Shown: positions 27,698 to 37,040 of the stretch, piece by piece | Position numbering within the stretch: position 1 is the stretch's first letter | Layout: every line of letters starts with the position of its first letter | Assembly: GCA_902579985.1 (NCBI GenBank) | Contig: CACHIV010000006.1 | Coordinates: 1-64,000, forward strand | Reading direction: 5' to 3' | From: an uncultured Pelagibacteraceae bacterium | GTDB lineage: Bacteria; Pseudomonadota; Alphaproteobacteria; Pelagibacterales; Pelagibacteraceae | DNA: 64,000 bases | Notes under the pieces: model-generated | Told to the model about the DNA's origin: nothing | The model's input: only the letters and a program-made list of their open reading frames with translations | Databases searched by the model: none | Translations under genes and position numbers: made by a program

Positions 27698-28281
27698 CAT
27701 TAATTTCTGCATTAGCTAATATTCATGAAAAGGGTCTTTATGGCGATTATGAGAATAAAAATGAAAAAGATTTATTAAAATTATCTGAAAAGAAAAATTT
27801 ATTAATTGTTCAAATAGTTCAATACAAAAATTCTTCTATACCGATACATAGTTTGAAAATTGATAATTTAAATTTTAAAAATGAAGTTTTAGATGTAAGT
27901 GCTAATCAAGATACACGAATTATTTGGAATTCACCAAAAAATTGGTTTTTAGTTTCTTCGAAAAAAGAACTTTTAAAAAAAGTTTTAAGAAATTTTGATG
28001 AAACAAATTTTGCGATTACAGATATATCACATTCAAGGGCTATTATTGAATTGGAAGGAAAAAATGTTATAGAAGTATTAAAAAAAGGATGTCCATTTAA
28101 CTTTAATGAATTAAAAAAAAATAATTGTTTAAATTCTACTTTTAACGGAATTACTTTAACTGTAGATATGTTAAATGATGATCCTTATAAAGTAAGAGTA
28201 TATACTTTAAGAAGTTTTGGTGAGTCATTATACCATTCAATTTCAGATGCTTGTTTAGAATTTGGTTATAAAAATATTTAA
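27694..28281 (+). CDS. soxG: Sarcosine oxidase gamma subunit-like
   Basis: This 195-residue subunit overlaps soxA by four bases. The segment NSPKNWFLVSSKKELL and the ITDISHSRAIIELEGKNVIEVLKKGCPFN stretch match SoxG, a GcvT-fold fragment that contacts the alpha subunit. It is more divergent than the other three subunits, as is usual. Its stop is three bases from the convergent DMT exporter stop, and there is no room for a dedicated terminator. Confidence 0.87.
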   Translation: MTLISALANIHEKGLYGDYENKNEKDLLKLSEKKNLLIVQIVQYKNSSIPIHSLKIDNLNFKNEVLDVSANQDTRIIWNSPKNWFLVSSKKELLKKVLRNFDETNFAITDISHSRAIIELEGKNVIEVLKKGCPFNFNELKKNNCLNSTFNGITLTVDMLNDDPYKVRVYTLRSFGESLYHSISDACLEFGYKNI

Positions 28282-28284
28282 AAA

Positions 28285-29136
28285 TTAATTTTTTCTAGTA
28301 GCAATATAAACACCCAATGATGCTATTATAAAACCGATTATATCTAAATTATTTAAAGTTTCATTTAAAAATATCCAAGCAATTATAGCTGTAGTAGCAG
28401 GTATCAAAAAGAAAACTGATACAGTTTTACTTGCTGAATTTTTTTTTATTAAAAACATTAAAATTGTAAATGCGCCAAAAGAGACTAAAAATATTTGGTG
28501 GCTCATTGCTATTATAAAGGTTTTATTAAAATTGATATAAGGATCTATGAAAAAAAGTAGAATTAATGCATGAAATAAACAACCACCAATTGCTTGATAT
28601 AAATTACTTACTGATAAAGGTAAGTTATCTGTTATTTTTTTTTGTAATATAGTAGAACTTGTAATTGCTATTAAAGCTATGAAAGATGATACTACTCCTA
28701 TTAGAGGTAAATTGTTGCCAATATCTAATCCTAATACTAGTAAAGCACCAACGAATCCTAAAAAAATTCCAATCCACTGTTTAAAAGAAACTTTTTCATT
28801 TAAAATTTTACCTGCTAAAATATTTGTTAATATTGGTTGCAAAGTTACTATCAAAGCTGTGACACCTGTAGGCATTCCAATTGAAACAGAATAAAAAACA
28901 CCACCCAAGTAAATTCCATGAAACAATACGCCACTAAAAAAATGTGGAAAAAAAAATTTATAATTAATAAAAATTTTTTTTTTTGAATAAATGGCGAAAA
29001 ATAAAAAACCAATAGCTACAAAAAAAAATCTAAATGTTAAGGCTGAAAAGGGATCACTATTATCTATTATAGGTTTTGTTGTAACAAATGCAGAGGACCA
29101 CAAAATAATGAAAATAAGTGGAAAAATTTTAATCAT
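28285..29136 (-). CDS. EamA/DMT-family transporter
   Basis: This is an inner-membrane protein of 283 residues with about ten hydrophobic helices arranged as two EamA repeats. ILWSSAFVTTKPIID and FRFFFVAIGF mark the first repeat and LNETLNNLDIIGFIIASLGVYIA the end of the second. Members export metabolites such as amino acids or act as uptake carriers; no substrate can be assigned. It is one of three DMT carriers in the window. Confidence 0.87.
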   Translation of the reverse strand: MIKIFPLIFIILWSSAFVTTKPIIDNSDPFSALTFRFFFVAIGFLFFAIYSKKKIFINYKFFFPHFFSGVLFHGIYLGGVFYSVSIGMPTGVTALIVTLQPILTNILAGKILNEKVSFKQWIGIFLGFVGALLVLGLDIGNNLPLIGVVSSFIALIAITSSTILQKKITDNLPLSVSNLYQAIGGCLFHALILLFFIDPYINFNKTFIIAMSHQIFLVSFGAFTILMFLIKKNSASKTVSVFFLIPATTAIIAWIFLNETLNNLDIIGFIIASLGVYIATRKN

Positions 29137-29248
29137 TTTTTCTTATAAATTAAATTACAAGGTAAATAGAGCTATTTTACAGTCATAATGAACACATTCC
29201 AGCTTGAGTTGTATTTTTTTATAATATTTAATATGATTAGGATTAGGT

Positions 29249-29560
29249 ATGTTTTTAAGAAAAGTAGCCAGTGTTGGGATATTATTAGTTCTTTTAAGTG
29301 GCTGTGCACACAATACAGCTTCATTATTAGGGCCAGCGTATACACTTGGATCTACTGGAAATATTTACCAAGCTGGAATGAGTTATGGTTCAAATACTGC
29401 AGTTACTAAAATAACTGGAAAAAGTATAGGAGATAATCTTACAGAGATATTAAAAGAAAATAATCTAAATGAAAAATCTTTGGAAAAAGATGATGAACTA
29501 CGTCAACTAATTAAGATTCGAATCAGTGAAGTTAGAAAAAAATTAAATCTAATAAATTAA
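29249..29560 (+). CDS. Small lipoprotein, paralogue 1
   Basis: This 103-residue protein has a lipobox (LVLLSGCAHN, Cys near residue 20) and is therefore likely a lipid-anchored envelope protein. The conserved core is ASLLGPAYTLGSTGNIYQAGMSYGSNTAVTKITGKS. A charged helical C-terminus follows. The core is nearly repeated in the next gene, so the two arose by tandem duplication. Function unknown. Confidence 0.75.
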   Translation: MFLRKVASVGILLVLLSGCAHNTASLLGPAYTLGSTGNIYQAGMSYGSNTAVTKITGKSIGDNLTEILKENNLNEKSLEKDDELRQLIKIRISEVRKKLNLIN

Positions 29561-29670
29561 ATACAACTTATAAGTTTATAGATTAAAATAAGTTAAACTT
29601 ATTTTTGTCAATATTAGTCATTGTTTAAAAAATCAAAATACATACAAGAGTAATAAAGCGAATCTGTAAA

Positions 29671-29985
29671 ATGAAAAATATTTTTATTATATTACTTTTG
29701 TTATTATTGAATAATTGTGCTCAAAGTACAGCATTACTTGGACCAGTATATACACTTGGGACTACAGGCAATGCTTTACAAGCTAGTGTATCATATGGAA
29801 CTAGTTATGTAGTAAAAAAAGCGACAGGTAAAACACCGTCCGAAAATGTAGATATAGTATTAAAAAAAATTGAAGAAAACACTAATATAAAAGAAAGTTT
29901 AGAGGAAAACCCAGAAGTTTTTTTTAAAATTGTAAAAAGTTATATAAAAAAATCAGATCCAATTGATCCTTTTATTATTCAATAA
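29671..29985 (+). CDS. Small lipoprotein, paralogue 2
   Basis: This 104-residue protein has the lipobox LLLLNNCAQS and the core ALLGPVYTLGTTGNALQASVSYGTSYVVKKATGKT, closely matching the upstream gene. The charged C-terminal halves of the two diverge. It overlaps the convergent 146-residue protein by eleven bases. No function is known to me. The repeated Gly-rich core could be membrane-interacting. Confidence 0.75.
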   Translation: MKNIFIILLLLLLNNCAQSTALLGPVYTLGTTGNALQASVSYGTSYVVKKATGKTPSENVDIVLKKIEENTNIKESLEENPEVFFKIVKSYIKKSDPIDPFIIQ

Positions 29986-30415
29986 TATTTAAAGGCAACA
30001 ATTCTTTATTACCAGATTCTTTAGACCACAATTCATAACTTTCACACATTCGCCATAAGTAATTAATAGCGCGTTGTGATATTTCTAGAGGAAAAGAACT
30101 TTTTGCATAATATAATTTAGGATATTTAATCAATTGTTTAATAGTTACATCTTTTTGTATTTTTAATAGTCTAATAGTCTCTTCGGGAATTTTTTCGCCT
30201 GATTCCTTATCAACAAATTTTTTGTTTTCTAAGTCTCTAAACCAATCATCATGGAATTTACCACTACTTATATCATCATATAATTTTGTTCCAATGAATC
30301 CCTCAATAGCATCTATATTCGAGATACCAGGATTTTTTTTTTTTATATTAGAAATATTCTTATAAATAATTTGAGCTAAATATATTACGTATGGCTTTTT
30401 TATAGTTTTATTCAC
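29975..30415 (-). CDS. Hypothetical protein of 146 residues
   Basis: I do not recognise this gene. The product is predicted soluble, with charged helices and conserved-looking aromatic segments (KFHDDWFRDLENKKFV, LPLEISQRAINYLWRMCESYELW-like end). No signal or membrane helix. It overlaps the racemase stop region by eight bases and is transcribed with it. Confidence 0.65.
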   Translation of the reverse strand: MNKTIKKPYVIYLAQIIYKNISNIKKKNPGISNIDAIEGFIGTKLYDDISSGKFHDDWFRDLENKKFVDKESGEKIPEETIRLLKIQKDVTIKQLIKYPKLYYAKSSFPLEISQRAINYLWRMCESYELWSKESGNKELLPLNIIE

Positions 30416-31163
30416 AATCTTTTTTATACTTTACCATAGATGATGTTGCTAATATCAAATTGGGATCTAGGAAGATTTTAGATAATTTGACTTTTTTTAA
30501 AGATTTAAATGCAAAAATAGCTATTGGTAATTCAGTACAACCAAGTATTATTTTTTTACACTTCATTTTTAATAAATATTTTATCGCTGGTTTTATAGAT
30601 TTTTCTGCTAATTTTATATTTCCCATTTTTACATATTTAATAGTTTGATTTACAGAATTTATTTGCAGTTCATCTAATGGTTTGACTAATTTAAAATGTC
30701 TTGTAAACAACTTATCATAGATTTTAGTCTTTAAAGTCCCCTCAGTTGCCAGAAGTCCAATTTTTGAATTTTTTTTACTAGTTTTTTTTGTGTGTAAAAA
30801 AACTTCCTTAGGCATATTAATTATTGGAGTTTTGATTTTTTTTTGAAGATCTTTAAACCAAAAATGAGCAGTATTGCAGGGTATAACTATAAATTTACAC
30901 CCACTTTTTTCAAGAGATTTACAACCTTTAAGCAAACTTTTTAAAACTCTATTATATTTTGTAAGATTTAACTTGTTCTTTTGATGATTTGAAAAAATTT
31001 TTGTGTGTACTCCAATCGACTCAGGTCTTCCAGGTATATTAGATTTATTGTAAAGCATGAAAAGTGGATATTCTTGATCAATTTTTCCCCTGTTAAGCAT
31101 TGCGAGTTTATTGCAAAAATCCAAACCTGCTTGTGTGCCCATTCCACCTAAAATTCCAATCAT
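30408..31163 (-). CDS. Aspartate/glutamate racemase family protein
   Basis: This is a cofactor-independent amino-acid racemase. The start at 31163 is preferred because the protein then begins MIGILGGMGTQAGLDF, the normal N-terminus of the family; the frame stays open to an ATG at 31226. Both catalytic cysteines are present: Cys96 in IPCNTAHFW and Cys209 in LGCTELP. It would make D-aspartate or D-glutamate from the L form. Length 251 residues is normal. Confidence 0.88.
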   Translation of the reverse strand: MIGILGGMGTQAGLDFCNKLAMLNRGKIDQEYPLFMLYNKSNIPGRPESIGVHTKIFSNHQKNKLNLTKYNRVLKSLLKGCKSLEKSGCKFIVIPCNTAHFWFKDLQKKIKTPIINMPKEVFLHTKKTSKKNSKIGLLATEGTLKTKIYDKLFTRHFKLVKPLDELQINSVNQTIKYVKMGNIKLAEKSIKPAIKYLLKMKCKKIILGCTELPIAIFAFKSLKKVKLSKIFLDPNLILATSSMVKYKKDCE

Positions 31164-31255
31164 AAATACAACTATTTTTCTTTGATTTGATTGTTGTGTA
31201 CTCTCATAAAAATGAGACTTAAACAACCTTTTTTTATATAAAAGGAATAATTCTT

Positions 31256-31325
31256 AAAAACTATTGGCTGAAACTATAACTAAATTATTAAAAAATTAAT
31301 TTAGTTAAAAAATTACAGCCAATAG
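31256..31325 (-). terminator. Long hairpin and T tract behind the cold-shock gene
   Basis: A perfect 10-bp outer stem (CTATTGGCTG, 31261-31270, with CAGCCAATAG, 31316-31325) encloses a perfect 11-bp AT-rich inner stem (31277-31287 with 31297-31307) and a nine-base loop. On the minus strand it follows the cold-shock stop by 12 bases and ends in five Ts. It fits a terminator, or a 3' stabiliser of the cold-shock mRNA, since it is much longer than a terminator needs to be. Confidence 0.75.
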
Positions 31326-31337
31326 AAAGTGTGAAAA

Positions 31338-31544
31338 TTATGCAGTTTTTAAATTTACTGCAGAAGGACCCTTAGGACCATCCTCAACATCAAAAGTCAA
31401 TGCTTGACCTTCGTCTAAACCATTCATGCCAGCATCTCTTACAGCTGAAACGTGAACAAATACATCTTTTTCTTTATCTTCTCTTTCAATAAAACCAAAA
31501 CCTTTGGTTGGATTGAACCATTTTACTTTTCCTTGTAGACTCAT
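31338..31544 (-). CDS. cspA: Cold-shock domain protein
   Basis: This 68-residue single cold-shock domain binds single-stranded RNA and acts as an RNA chaperone. RNP1 (KGFGFIE) and RNP2 (VFVHVS) are both intact and the length is typical. A TTGACA sequence on the minus strand (31627-31632) may be its -35 box, implying a 5' leader of about 50 bases or more. Monocistronic, with a long 3' hairpin. Confidence 0.95.
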   Translation of the reverse strand: MSLQGKVKWFNPTKGFGFIEREDKEKDVFVHVSAVRDAGMNGLDEGQALTFDVEDGPKGPSAVNLKTA

Positions 31545-31662
31545 ATTTATTATCTTACTTATTGTTAAGTTACTTTTATTACTTATAATTAAGTAATCTC
31601 GCCTTTGTTTAGATTTATTAAGGTTTTGTCAACTAAATTTAGTAAATTAAATAATTAAAGAT

Positions 31663-32130
31663 CTAATTGTTGTTAATTAGCAATGTCATATAAACTGAAT
31701 TAACATCATTTTTATAATGAGAAAAGGGATCACATGTCTTAAAACCACACTTATTAAATAACTTTCTGGCAGCTAAAAAAAAATCACCTGCACCAGTTTC
31801 TAAACTTAATCTTTTAATACCTAGATTTTTAGCCTCATTAATTAGATAATTTATAACTTTTAACCCATTACCTTTGTTTCTAAATTTATCATTAACTCTA
31901 ATTGATTTAAATTCACCGTGATCTTTATCCAAAAATTTTAAAGCTCCACATCCAATTAAATTATCTTCCTCCCAGAGACTCCAGAATTTTATAGAGGGAT
32001 CCTTTAAACCAGATATATCAAGTACATGAGCACTTCCTTCTGGAGATACTGATCTAAGTTCAATAAAATGTTTAATTAAAAGCTCATGAACCTCAAGATT
32101 ATCAAAATTTCCTTCTATTGATTTTAACAT
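31663..32130 (-). CDS. GNAT-family N-acetyltransferase
   Basis: This 155-residue acetyltransferase has the acetyl-CoA loop region IRVNDKFRNKGNGLKVINYL (R-x-x-G-x-G type) and the downstream LSLETGAGDFFLAARKLFNKCGF segment. The fold and spacing fit PanZ/ElaA-like small-molecule acetyltransferases. It is nine bases from purK and may be co-transcribed. Substrate unknown. Confidence 0.86.
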   Translation of the reverse strand: MLKSIEGNFDNLEVHELLIKHFIELRSVSPEGSAHVLDISGLKDPSIKFWSLWEEDNLIGCGALKFLDKDHGEFKSIRVNDKFRNKGNGLKVINYLINEAKNLGIKRLSLETGAGDFFLAARKLFNKCGFKTCDPFSHYKNDVNSVYMTLLINNN

Positions 32131-32139
32131 TTATTTTTT

Positions 32140-33186
32140 TTAATTGTACAATGTAGTCAAATGTCCCATTTTTCTCTTATCTTTAATTTCTTTTTTTAAA
32201 TAATCAAAAAAAAATTGATTTTCAGCAAATTTTTTATTTCGATAATTAATAATTTGATTTCCAATTATGTTGGTCATTTTAGCATTAGATATTTTCTTTA
32301 ATGGAATTTGTTTTAATTTACAGACAGCTCTTATATGATTTTCAAATTGACTAATATTGTATGCATTAATTGTTAAATGTCCTGAATTATGGACTCTTGG
32401 AGCAATTTCATTTACATAAAGATTATCATTTCTATCAATAAAAAATTCAACGCATAAAGTTCCAATATATTTTAATTCCTCAGAAATTTGCATTGCCCAT
32501 AATTTTGATTTTTGTAAAATTTTATCATTTATATCTGCAGGTATTTTAGAATTTATTAATATTTGTTCTTTGTGAATATTTTCAATAGGTTCATAAATCT
32601 CATATTTCTGATTACCAAACCTCGTAATAATTATTGAAATTTCTTTTTTTAATTTAACTAATTTTTCTAAAATATAACTTTTTGAAAAATCAATTTTAAT
32701 AGTCTCTAAATCCTTTAGATTTTTTATAAGATATTGTCCTTTTCCATCATATCCCAAAGTTACAGTTTTAAGCAAACCTGGAAGCAGATCTTCTACAGAA
32801 TTTATTTCAGAACTTTTTTCAATTGAAACATATCTAGTTGTTTTTATATTTAATTTATTAATAAAATCTTTTTCAGCTAGTCTGTGTTGGATTATTCTAT
32901 TTATAGAAGGTTTTGGTAAAACAGGTTTAATTTTATTAATATTATTTAAAGTTTCGTATGGAATATTTTCAAATTCATATGTAACAATATCTACTTTATC
33001 TATGAATTCATTAATCTTATTTTGATTGTCGTATTGGCTACAAATAAATTCATTAGAAAATTTTTGAGCAGGTGCATCTATATCATTACAAAAAATTATA
33101 GTTTTAATTTTAAGTTTATTTGCCGCAATAGCAAGCATACTACCTAATTGACCTCCACCAATGATTCCTAGAGTTGGTATAGACAT
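32140..33186 (-). CDS. purK: N5-carboxyaminoimidazole ribonucleotide synthase
   Basis: This 348-residue ATP-grasp enzyme converts AIR, bicarbonate and ATP to N5-CAIR in purine synthesis. The N-terminus LGIIGGGQLGSMLAIAA and the ATP-grasp segments TVTLGYDGKGQYLI, NEIAPRVHNSGHLTINA and HIRAVCKLKQIPL are diagnostic. It lies nine bases after purE on the same strand. Confidence 0.95.
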   Translation of the reverse strand: MSIPTLGIIGGGQLGSMLAIAANKLKIKTIIFCNDIDAPAQKFSNEFICSQYDNQNKINEFIDKVDIVTYEFENIPYETLNNINKIKPVLPKPSINRIIQHRLAEKDFINKLNIKTTRYVSIEKSSEINSVEDLLPGLLKTVTLGYDGKGQYLIKNLKDLETIKIDFSKSYILEKLVKLKKEISIIITRFGNQKYEIYEPIENIHKEQILINSKIPADINDKILQKSKLWAMQISEELKYIGTLCVEFFIDRNDNLYVNEIAPRVHNSGHLTINAYNISQFENHIRAVCKLKQIPLKKISNAKMTNIIGNQIINYRNKKFAENQFFFDYLKKEIKDKRKMGHLTTLYN

Positions 33187-33195
33187 AATTAAAAA

Positions 33196-33696
33196 TTATT
33201 TTGGTTTTTTTTTAACAGATTTAGTTTGTTTTAAACGAAATTGATTTAATTTTTTTTTTATCAATCTGTCTTTAATACTAATTATAGATGCTGCTAATAA
33301 AGCTGCATTAATCGCGCCGTCCTCTCCAATAGCCAAAGTTCCAACTGGAATACCTTTTGGCATTTGAGCTATAGATAAAAGACTATCCAGACCTTTCAAT
33401 TTTTTACTTTCTATGGGTACGCCTAGTACTGGCAAATAAGTAAGAGCTGATATCATACCTGGTAAATGGGCAGAGCCACCTGCTCCAGCTATAATAACTT
33501 CAATACCATTTTTTTCAGCATTTTTGGCATATTTGTACATTCGATCTGGGGTTCTATGAGCAGATATAATTTTTATTTCAAATTTAATTTTCAATTTTTT
33601 AAGTATTTTTTGACAAAATATCATAGTCTTAAAATCAGATTGGCTACCCATTACAATTGATATTTTTTTAGATTTATTTTTGATCATTTCAGACAA
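33196..33696 (-). CDS. purE: N5-carboxyaminoimidazole ribonucleotide mutase
   Basis: This is the small class I PurE, 166 residues, rearranging N5-CAIR to [29 protein letters not shown] (catalytic His) and [26 protein letters not shown] are all present. The C-terminal 30 residues are Lys-rich. The first gene of purEK, divergent from the M19-like cluster. Met4 is a second possible start. Confidence 0.95.
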   Translation of the reverse strand: MSEMIKNKSKKISIVMGSQSDFKTMIFCQKILKKLKIKFEIKIISAHRTPDRMYKYAKNAEKNGIEVIIAGAGGSAHLPGMISALTYLPVLGVPIESKKLKGLDSLLSIAQMPKGIPVGTLAIGEDGAINAALLAASIISIKDRLIKKKLNQFRLKQTKSVKKKPK

Positions 33697-33802
33697 TTTT
33701 ATTTTAACGAAAATGTTATTTCAAATTAAACTAAAAATTTCAATAAAATTAATAGAATTTATTCAACTTATTGATATTCTTTTCATAATATAAGAGTTCA
33801 TA

Positions 33803-34771
33803 ATGAATTTTAAAATTGATAATTTACAATATTGTAATTGGTCTAGAGAGATTTTTGAGATAAATCAGGAAGCTGGTCTTGATGCCATACATGTTACTAT
33901 TGTTTATCATGAAGATTTTAATGAATTAAAAACTGTATTAGAAAGTTGGGAAAAACATTTTTCAAATAATTCAGACTTAATTTTTCACGGAAAAAGTTTT
34001 AAAGATATTGAAAAAGCAAAATCTGAAAATAAAACAGCAGTTTTTTTTGGTTTTCAAAATTGCTCACCTATAGAAGATAATATAGATCTAGTAGAAAAAG
34101 TTTATAATTTAGGATGTAGATTTATGCAACTGACTTATAATAATCAATCTTTACTAGCAACAGGATGTTATGAAAAAGTAGATAGTGGAGTTACTAATTT
34201 TGGAAAAGAAGTGATTAAAGAAATGAATAGATTAGGCCTTGTAATTGATATGTCACATTCAGCTGAAAAAAGTACAATTGAAGCAATTGAAATAAGTGAA
34301 AAACCCATAGCTATAACACATGCAAATCCGTCTTTTTGGCATCCGGTAAAAAGAAATAAATCTAATAAATTATTAAAAATTTTATCTGATAGTAATGGTA
34401 TGTTGGGACTTTCACTTTACCCACATCACTTAAAAAATGGTACAGATTGTACTTTAGAAAATTTTTGTGAAATGGTAGCAAAGACAGCAGATATTATGGG
34501 AGTTGAAAAAATTGGTATAGGATCTGACCTTTGTTTACTACAACCAGACTCAGTTGTTGAATGGATGCGAAATGGAACTTGGAGTAAAAGTAAAAATTTT
34601 GGAGAAGGATCAAAAAAAAAAGCTGGGTTCCCAAAACAACCTGATTGGTTTTTAGATGCAAGAGGGTTTTCAAATTTAAAAGTAGGATTAAAAAAAGTTG
34701 GCTTCTCTGAAAATGATATAAATGGAATTCTTGGAAATAATTGGTATTATTTTTATAAAAATATAAATTAA
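33803..34771 (+). CDS. Peptidase M19 (membrane dipeptidase)-like protein with altered metal site
   Basis: This is a 322-residue member of the renal dipeptidase fold. The later histidines are present in VIDMSHSAEKS and IAITHANPSF, with GIGSDLCLLQPD near the end. The usual N-terminal HxD zinc motif is missing: the protein starts MNFKIDNLQYCNWSREIFE. The bridging Glu position reads FGFQNCSPIED, apparently Gln. It may therefore bind one metal or act on another substrate, and dipeptidase activity should not be assumed. No signal peptide. Its stop overlaps the start of the next gene (TAATG), so the two are translationally coupled. Confidence 0.82.
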   Translation: MNFKIDNLQYCNWSREIFEINQEAGLDAIHVTIVYHEDFNELKTVLESWEKHFSNNSDLIFHGKSFKDIEKAKSENKTAVFFGFQNCSPIEDNIDLVEKVYNLGCRFMQLTYNNQSLLATGCYEKVDSGVTNFGKEVIKEMNRLGLVIDMSHSAEKSTIEAIEISEKPIAITHANPSFWHPVKRNKSNKLLKILSDSNGMLGLSLYPHHLKNGTDCTLENFCEMVAKTADIMGVEKIGIGSDLCLLQPDSVVEWMRNGTWSKSKNFGEGSKKKAGFPKQPDWFLDARGFSNLKVGLKKVGFSENDINGILGNNWYYFYKNIN

Positions 34772-36423
34772 TGGAAATTCCTTTAAGAAATCCTAATACA
34801 ATAATGAAACTTTCAAGACTGGGATCTTTTCATCAGTCAAAACTTTCATTTTTGAGAAGTTTTTTAAAAGAATTTAAAGATTGGGATTATAAAAGAGATT
34901 TATTTAAATTAAATAAGTATGGATATGGTGTGGCTATTTATTCCTTTACTAAAAAAAAAAGAACTTATTCTTTAATATGTTTTGCGAATGAATTAAATGA
35001 AGATGAAAGATCAGATAGAGTTATCGCAACAAAATGGGATGCAGCCTTTACTCTTTTTGATGGCGTTCCAACAAATCAAGATATTGAAAGATTAAAAAAT
35101 GAAGTTCCTAAACAAGAAGTCGGAAGACTTTCTTATAAAGAATTGACTCTTTCTAGAGCAAATAAGTCTGTGAGAATATTTAATTACGTAGTAGAAAATT
35201 TAAGTAATGGTGTCCAGCCTGATAAAAAATTACTAGAAAGTGTTGGATATTTATATAGAACGACAGCAGTTTATGGATCTGGTAAATTTGGTTTAGCTGA
35301 TAGGTTTAGAATTAAAAATAGAGAGGAAATATATGGACCTTTTAGACTAGAAATGATGTTAGTATATTTAGTTAGACAATTTACTTTTGATCAAGTTAAT
35401 CACGTTGCAAAAAATAAAAACCCAAAAAAAGCCATTAATTTAGATCAAGAAATATGTAGAAGTTTAGGGATTGGAAACTCAACAGGACTTGGAATGGCAC
35501 CATTTATTGTTAACCATCCAACTCTCTTAAATAATTGGATTTATGCAAGAGAAATTTCATTAAAAAAGATAAGAGAAATTAAAAAAGTTTCAATCAAAGA
35601 TAAAAATTTATTTATAAATTGTCTAAAAAAATCAATCAAAAATGTTATATCTTGGAATACAGAAAGTGAATACCAACAAAAAAAAATTAAAAACTTATTA
35701 AGTGATTTAAATAAATTTATTCAGTATCTTGATAATGAATTTGATTTTAATCAAAATTTTGTATTTAATAAAATGTACTTACATTTGGAAAGAAATTTTG
35801 GTGAAGAATGTAATGAATATGTAGTTTCAATGATGATGGAACCATACGACAACATTGTTTCACCTCTAATCAAACAAATGAGTTCGGAAGAAGAAAGATA
35901 TTTTAATATTCCTACTGAAAGAAAAGTTATAGAATTAAGAGAAATTCTTGAGACAAAATATTCAAAAATATTAAGCATTGATTTCACAAAAAATGAAAAT
36001 AATTTTAAATTTTGGTTTATTTCAAAAAATAAAGAAGAACCAAGGTTAGCTAATAGATTTGATGAGACAGGATCTGATTTAGAACAACCTCTAGCAATTG
36101 CTAGAGATATCAAAAAACTTTATGAGTTACTTTGCGTAACTGAAAATGATTTATCTATTGCAAAATTTTTATCACAAAATAATGAATTAAGACATGTAGT
36201 GAGAAGAGCATTTATTGTTGAAAAGTTTCCATATGCTGAGATACAAGACAACACTATAAGTAAGGAAATAATGCCAATTGATATGTTAAGATTAAAGTTA
36301 TCATTTTTTGGAGCTTTAAAATTTGATCCTAGATCAGATAAATGGCTAAGAATATGTATGTTCCAAGGAGCACCGTTGCCAGCAGAGTTAAAAAATTTTG
36401 ATGATTATTGGGTTTATAATTAA
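34771..36423 (+). CDS. Hypothetical 550-residue protein, partner of M19-like and DUF3726 genes
   Basis: I do not recognise a domain. It is predicted soluble, with mixed alpha/beta N-terminal 130 residues (MEIPLRNPNTIMKLSRLGSF, ATKWDAAFTLFDG), a central helical part with conserved-looking motifs RTTAVYGSGKFGLADRF and SLGIGNSTGLGMAPFIVNHP, and a C-terminal domain containing ANRFDETGSDLEQPLAIARD. The Gly-rich and charged motifs suggest a catalytic or nucleotide/substrate-binding site. Its ATG overlaps the M19-like stop codon and DUF3726 follows after five bases, so the three act together. Confidence 0.8.
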   Translation: MEIPLRNPNTIMKLSRLGSFHQSKLSFLRSFLKEFKDWDYKRDLFKLNKYGYGVAIYSFTKKKRTYSLICFANELNEDERSDRVIATKWDAAFTLFDGVPTNQDIERLKNEVPKQEVGRLSYKELTLSRANKSVRIFNYVVENLSNGVQPDKKLLESVGYLYRTTAVYGSGKFGLADRFRIKNREEIYGPFRLEMMLVYLVRQFTFDQVNHVAKNKNPKKAINLDQEICRSLGIGNSTGLGMAPFIVNHPTLLNNWIYAREISLKKIREIKKVSIKDKNLFINCLKKSIKNVISWNTESEYQQKKIKNLLSDLNKFIQYLDNEFDFNQNFVFNKMYLHLERNFGEECNEYVVSMMMEPYDNIVSPLIKQMSSEEERYFNIPTERKVIELREILETKYSKILSIDFTKNENNFKFWFISKNKEEPRLANRFDETGSDLEQPLAIARDIKKLYELLCVTENDLSIAKFLSQNNELRHVVRRAFIVEKFPYAEIQDNTISKEIMPIDMLRLKLSFFGALKFDPRSDKWLRICMFQGAPLPAELKNFDDYWVYN

Positions 36424-36428
36424 ATAAT

Positions 36429-37040
36429 ATGAAATCATTAAGTGAAATAGAAACTGTTTCAAAAAGATCATGCAGAGCCTCTGGTTATTCATGGGGAGTT
36501 GCAGAAGAAGTTGGAAAAAATATAAGATTACTTGAAATTTTTTATTTACCTGGGATTAAAAATTTAAATAGTTTTTTAAAAAAAAGACATGAATTAAAGC
36601 TTAAGGAGATAAGTATGATAAATCGATTTAACGAAGCTAATAATTCTGTATATTGCCCAATTATGTCCGGTGTAAGTTTTATTGATCAAATTAAAACTTT
36701 GGAGAACTTAGTTGAAGTAAATTTTCAAAATATGTCTTTTCCATTACTTTTTTTACCTTTTGTTAGTAGAGCTTCAGAGGTAATTGGAAAAAGGATTTTT
36801 TTAAAGATAGACGAGATTGAATTTTTAATGAATTTTAATAACAATATATATTCTAATTATGATAAAAAAAAAGTTATTGAGCTATCAAAAAATATTTATC
36901 TAAAAATTTTGGATAATAGAGACTCTTTTAGCGAAATTGAATGGAAAGAACTCTATAAACTTTCGGAAAAAACTTTTGTTGAGGAAAATGAAGATTTAAA
37001 ATTAAGCAGCGCTGGTGCTGGCTTAACAGATAATGATTAA
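36429..37040 (+). CDS. DUF3726 family protein
   Basis: This 203-residue protein starts SLSEIETVSKRSCRASGYSWGVAEEVGKN, the family's signature, in which a helix-rich region is followed by a Trp-Gly-x-Ala-Glu-Glu motif. The function of DUF3726 is not established. It lies five bases after the 550-residue protein and overlaps the AsmA-like gene by eight bases. Cys residues at CRAS and YCPIMSGVSF might matter. Cytosolic from the lack of signal or helix. Confidence 0.75.
   Translation: MKSLSEIETVSKRSCRASGYSWGVAEEVGKNIRLLEIFYLPGIKNLNSFLKKRHELKLKEISMINRFNEANNSVYCPIMSGVSFIDQIKTLENLVEVNFQNMSFPLLFLPFVSRASEVIGKRIFLKIDEIEFLMNFNNNIYSNYDKKKVIELSKNIYLKILDNRDSFSEIEWKELYKLSEKTFVEENEDLKLSSAGAGLTDND

Noticed and set aside
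31164-31226. Earlier start of the racemase gene
   Set aside because: The 21 extra residues do not resemble the family; MIGILGGMG is the standard N-terminus.
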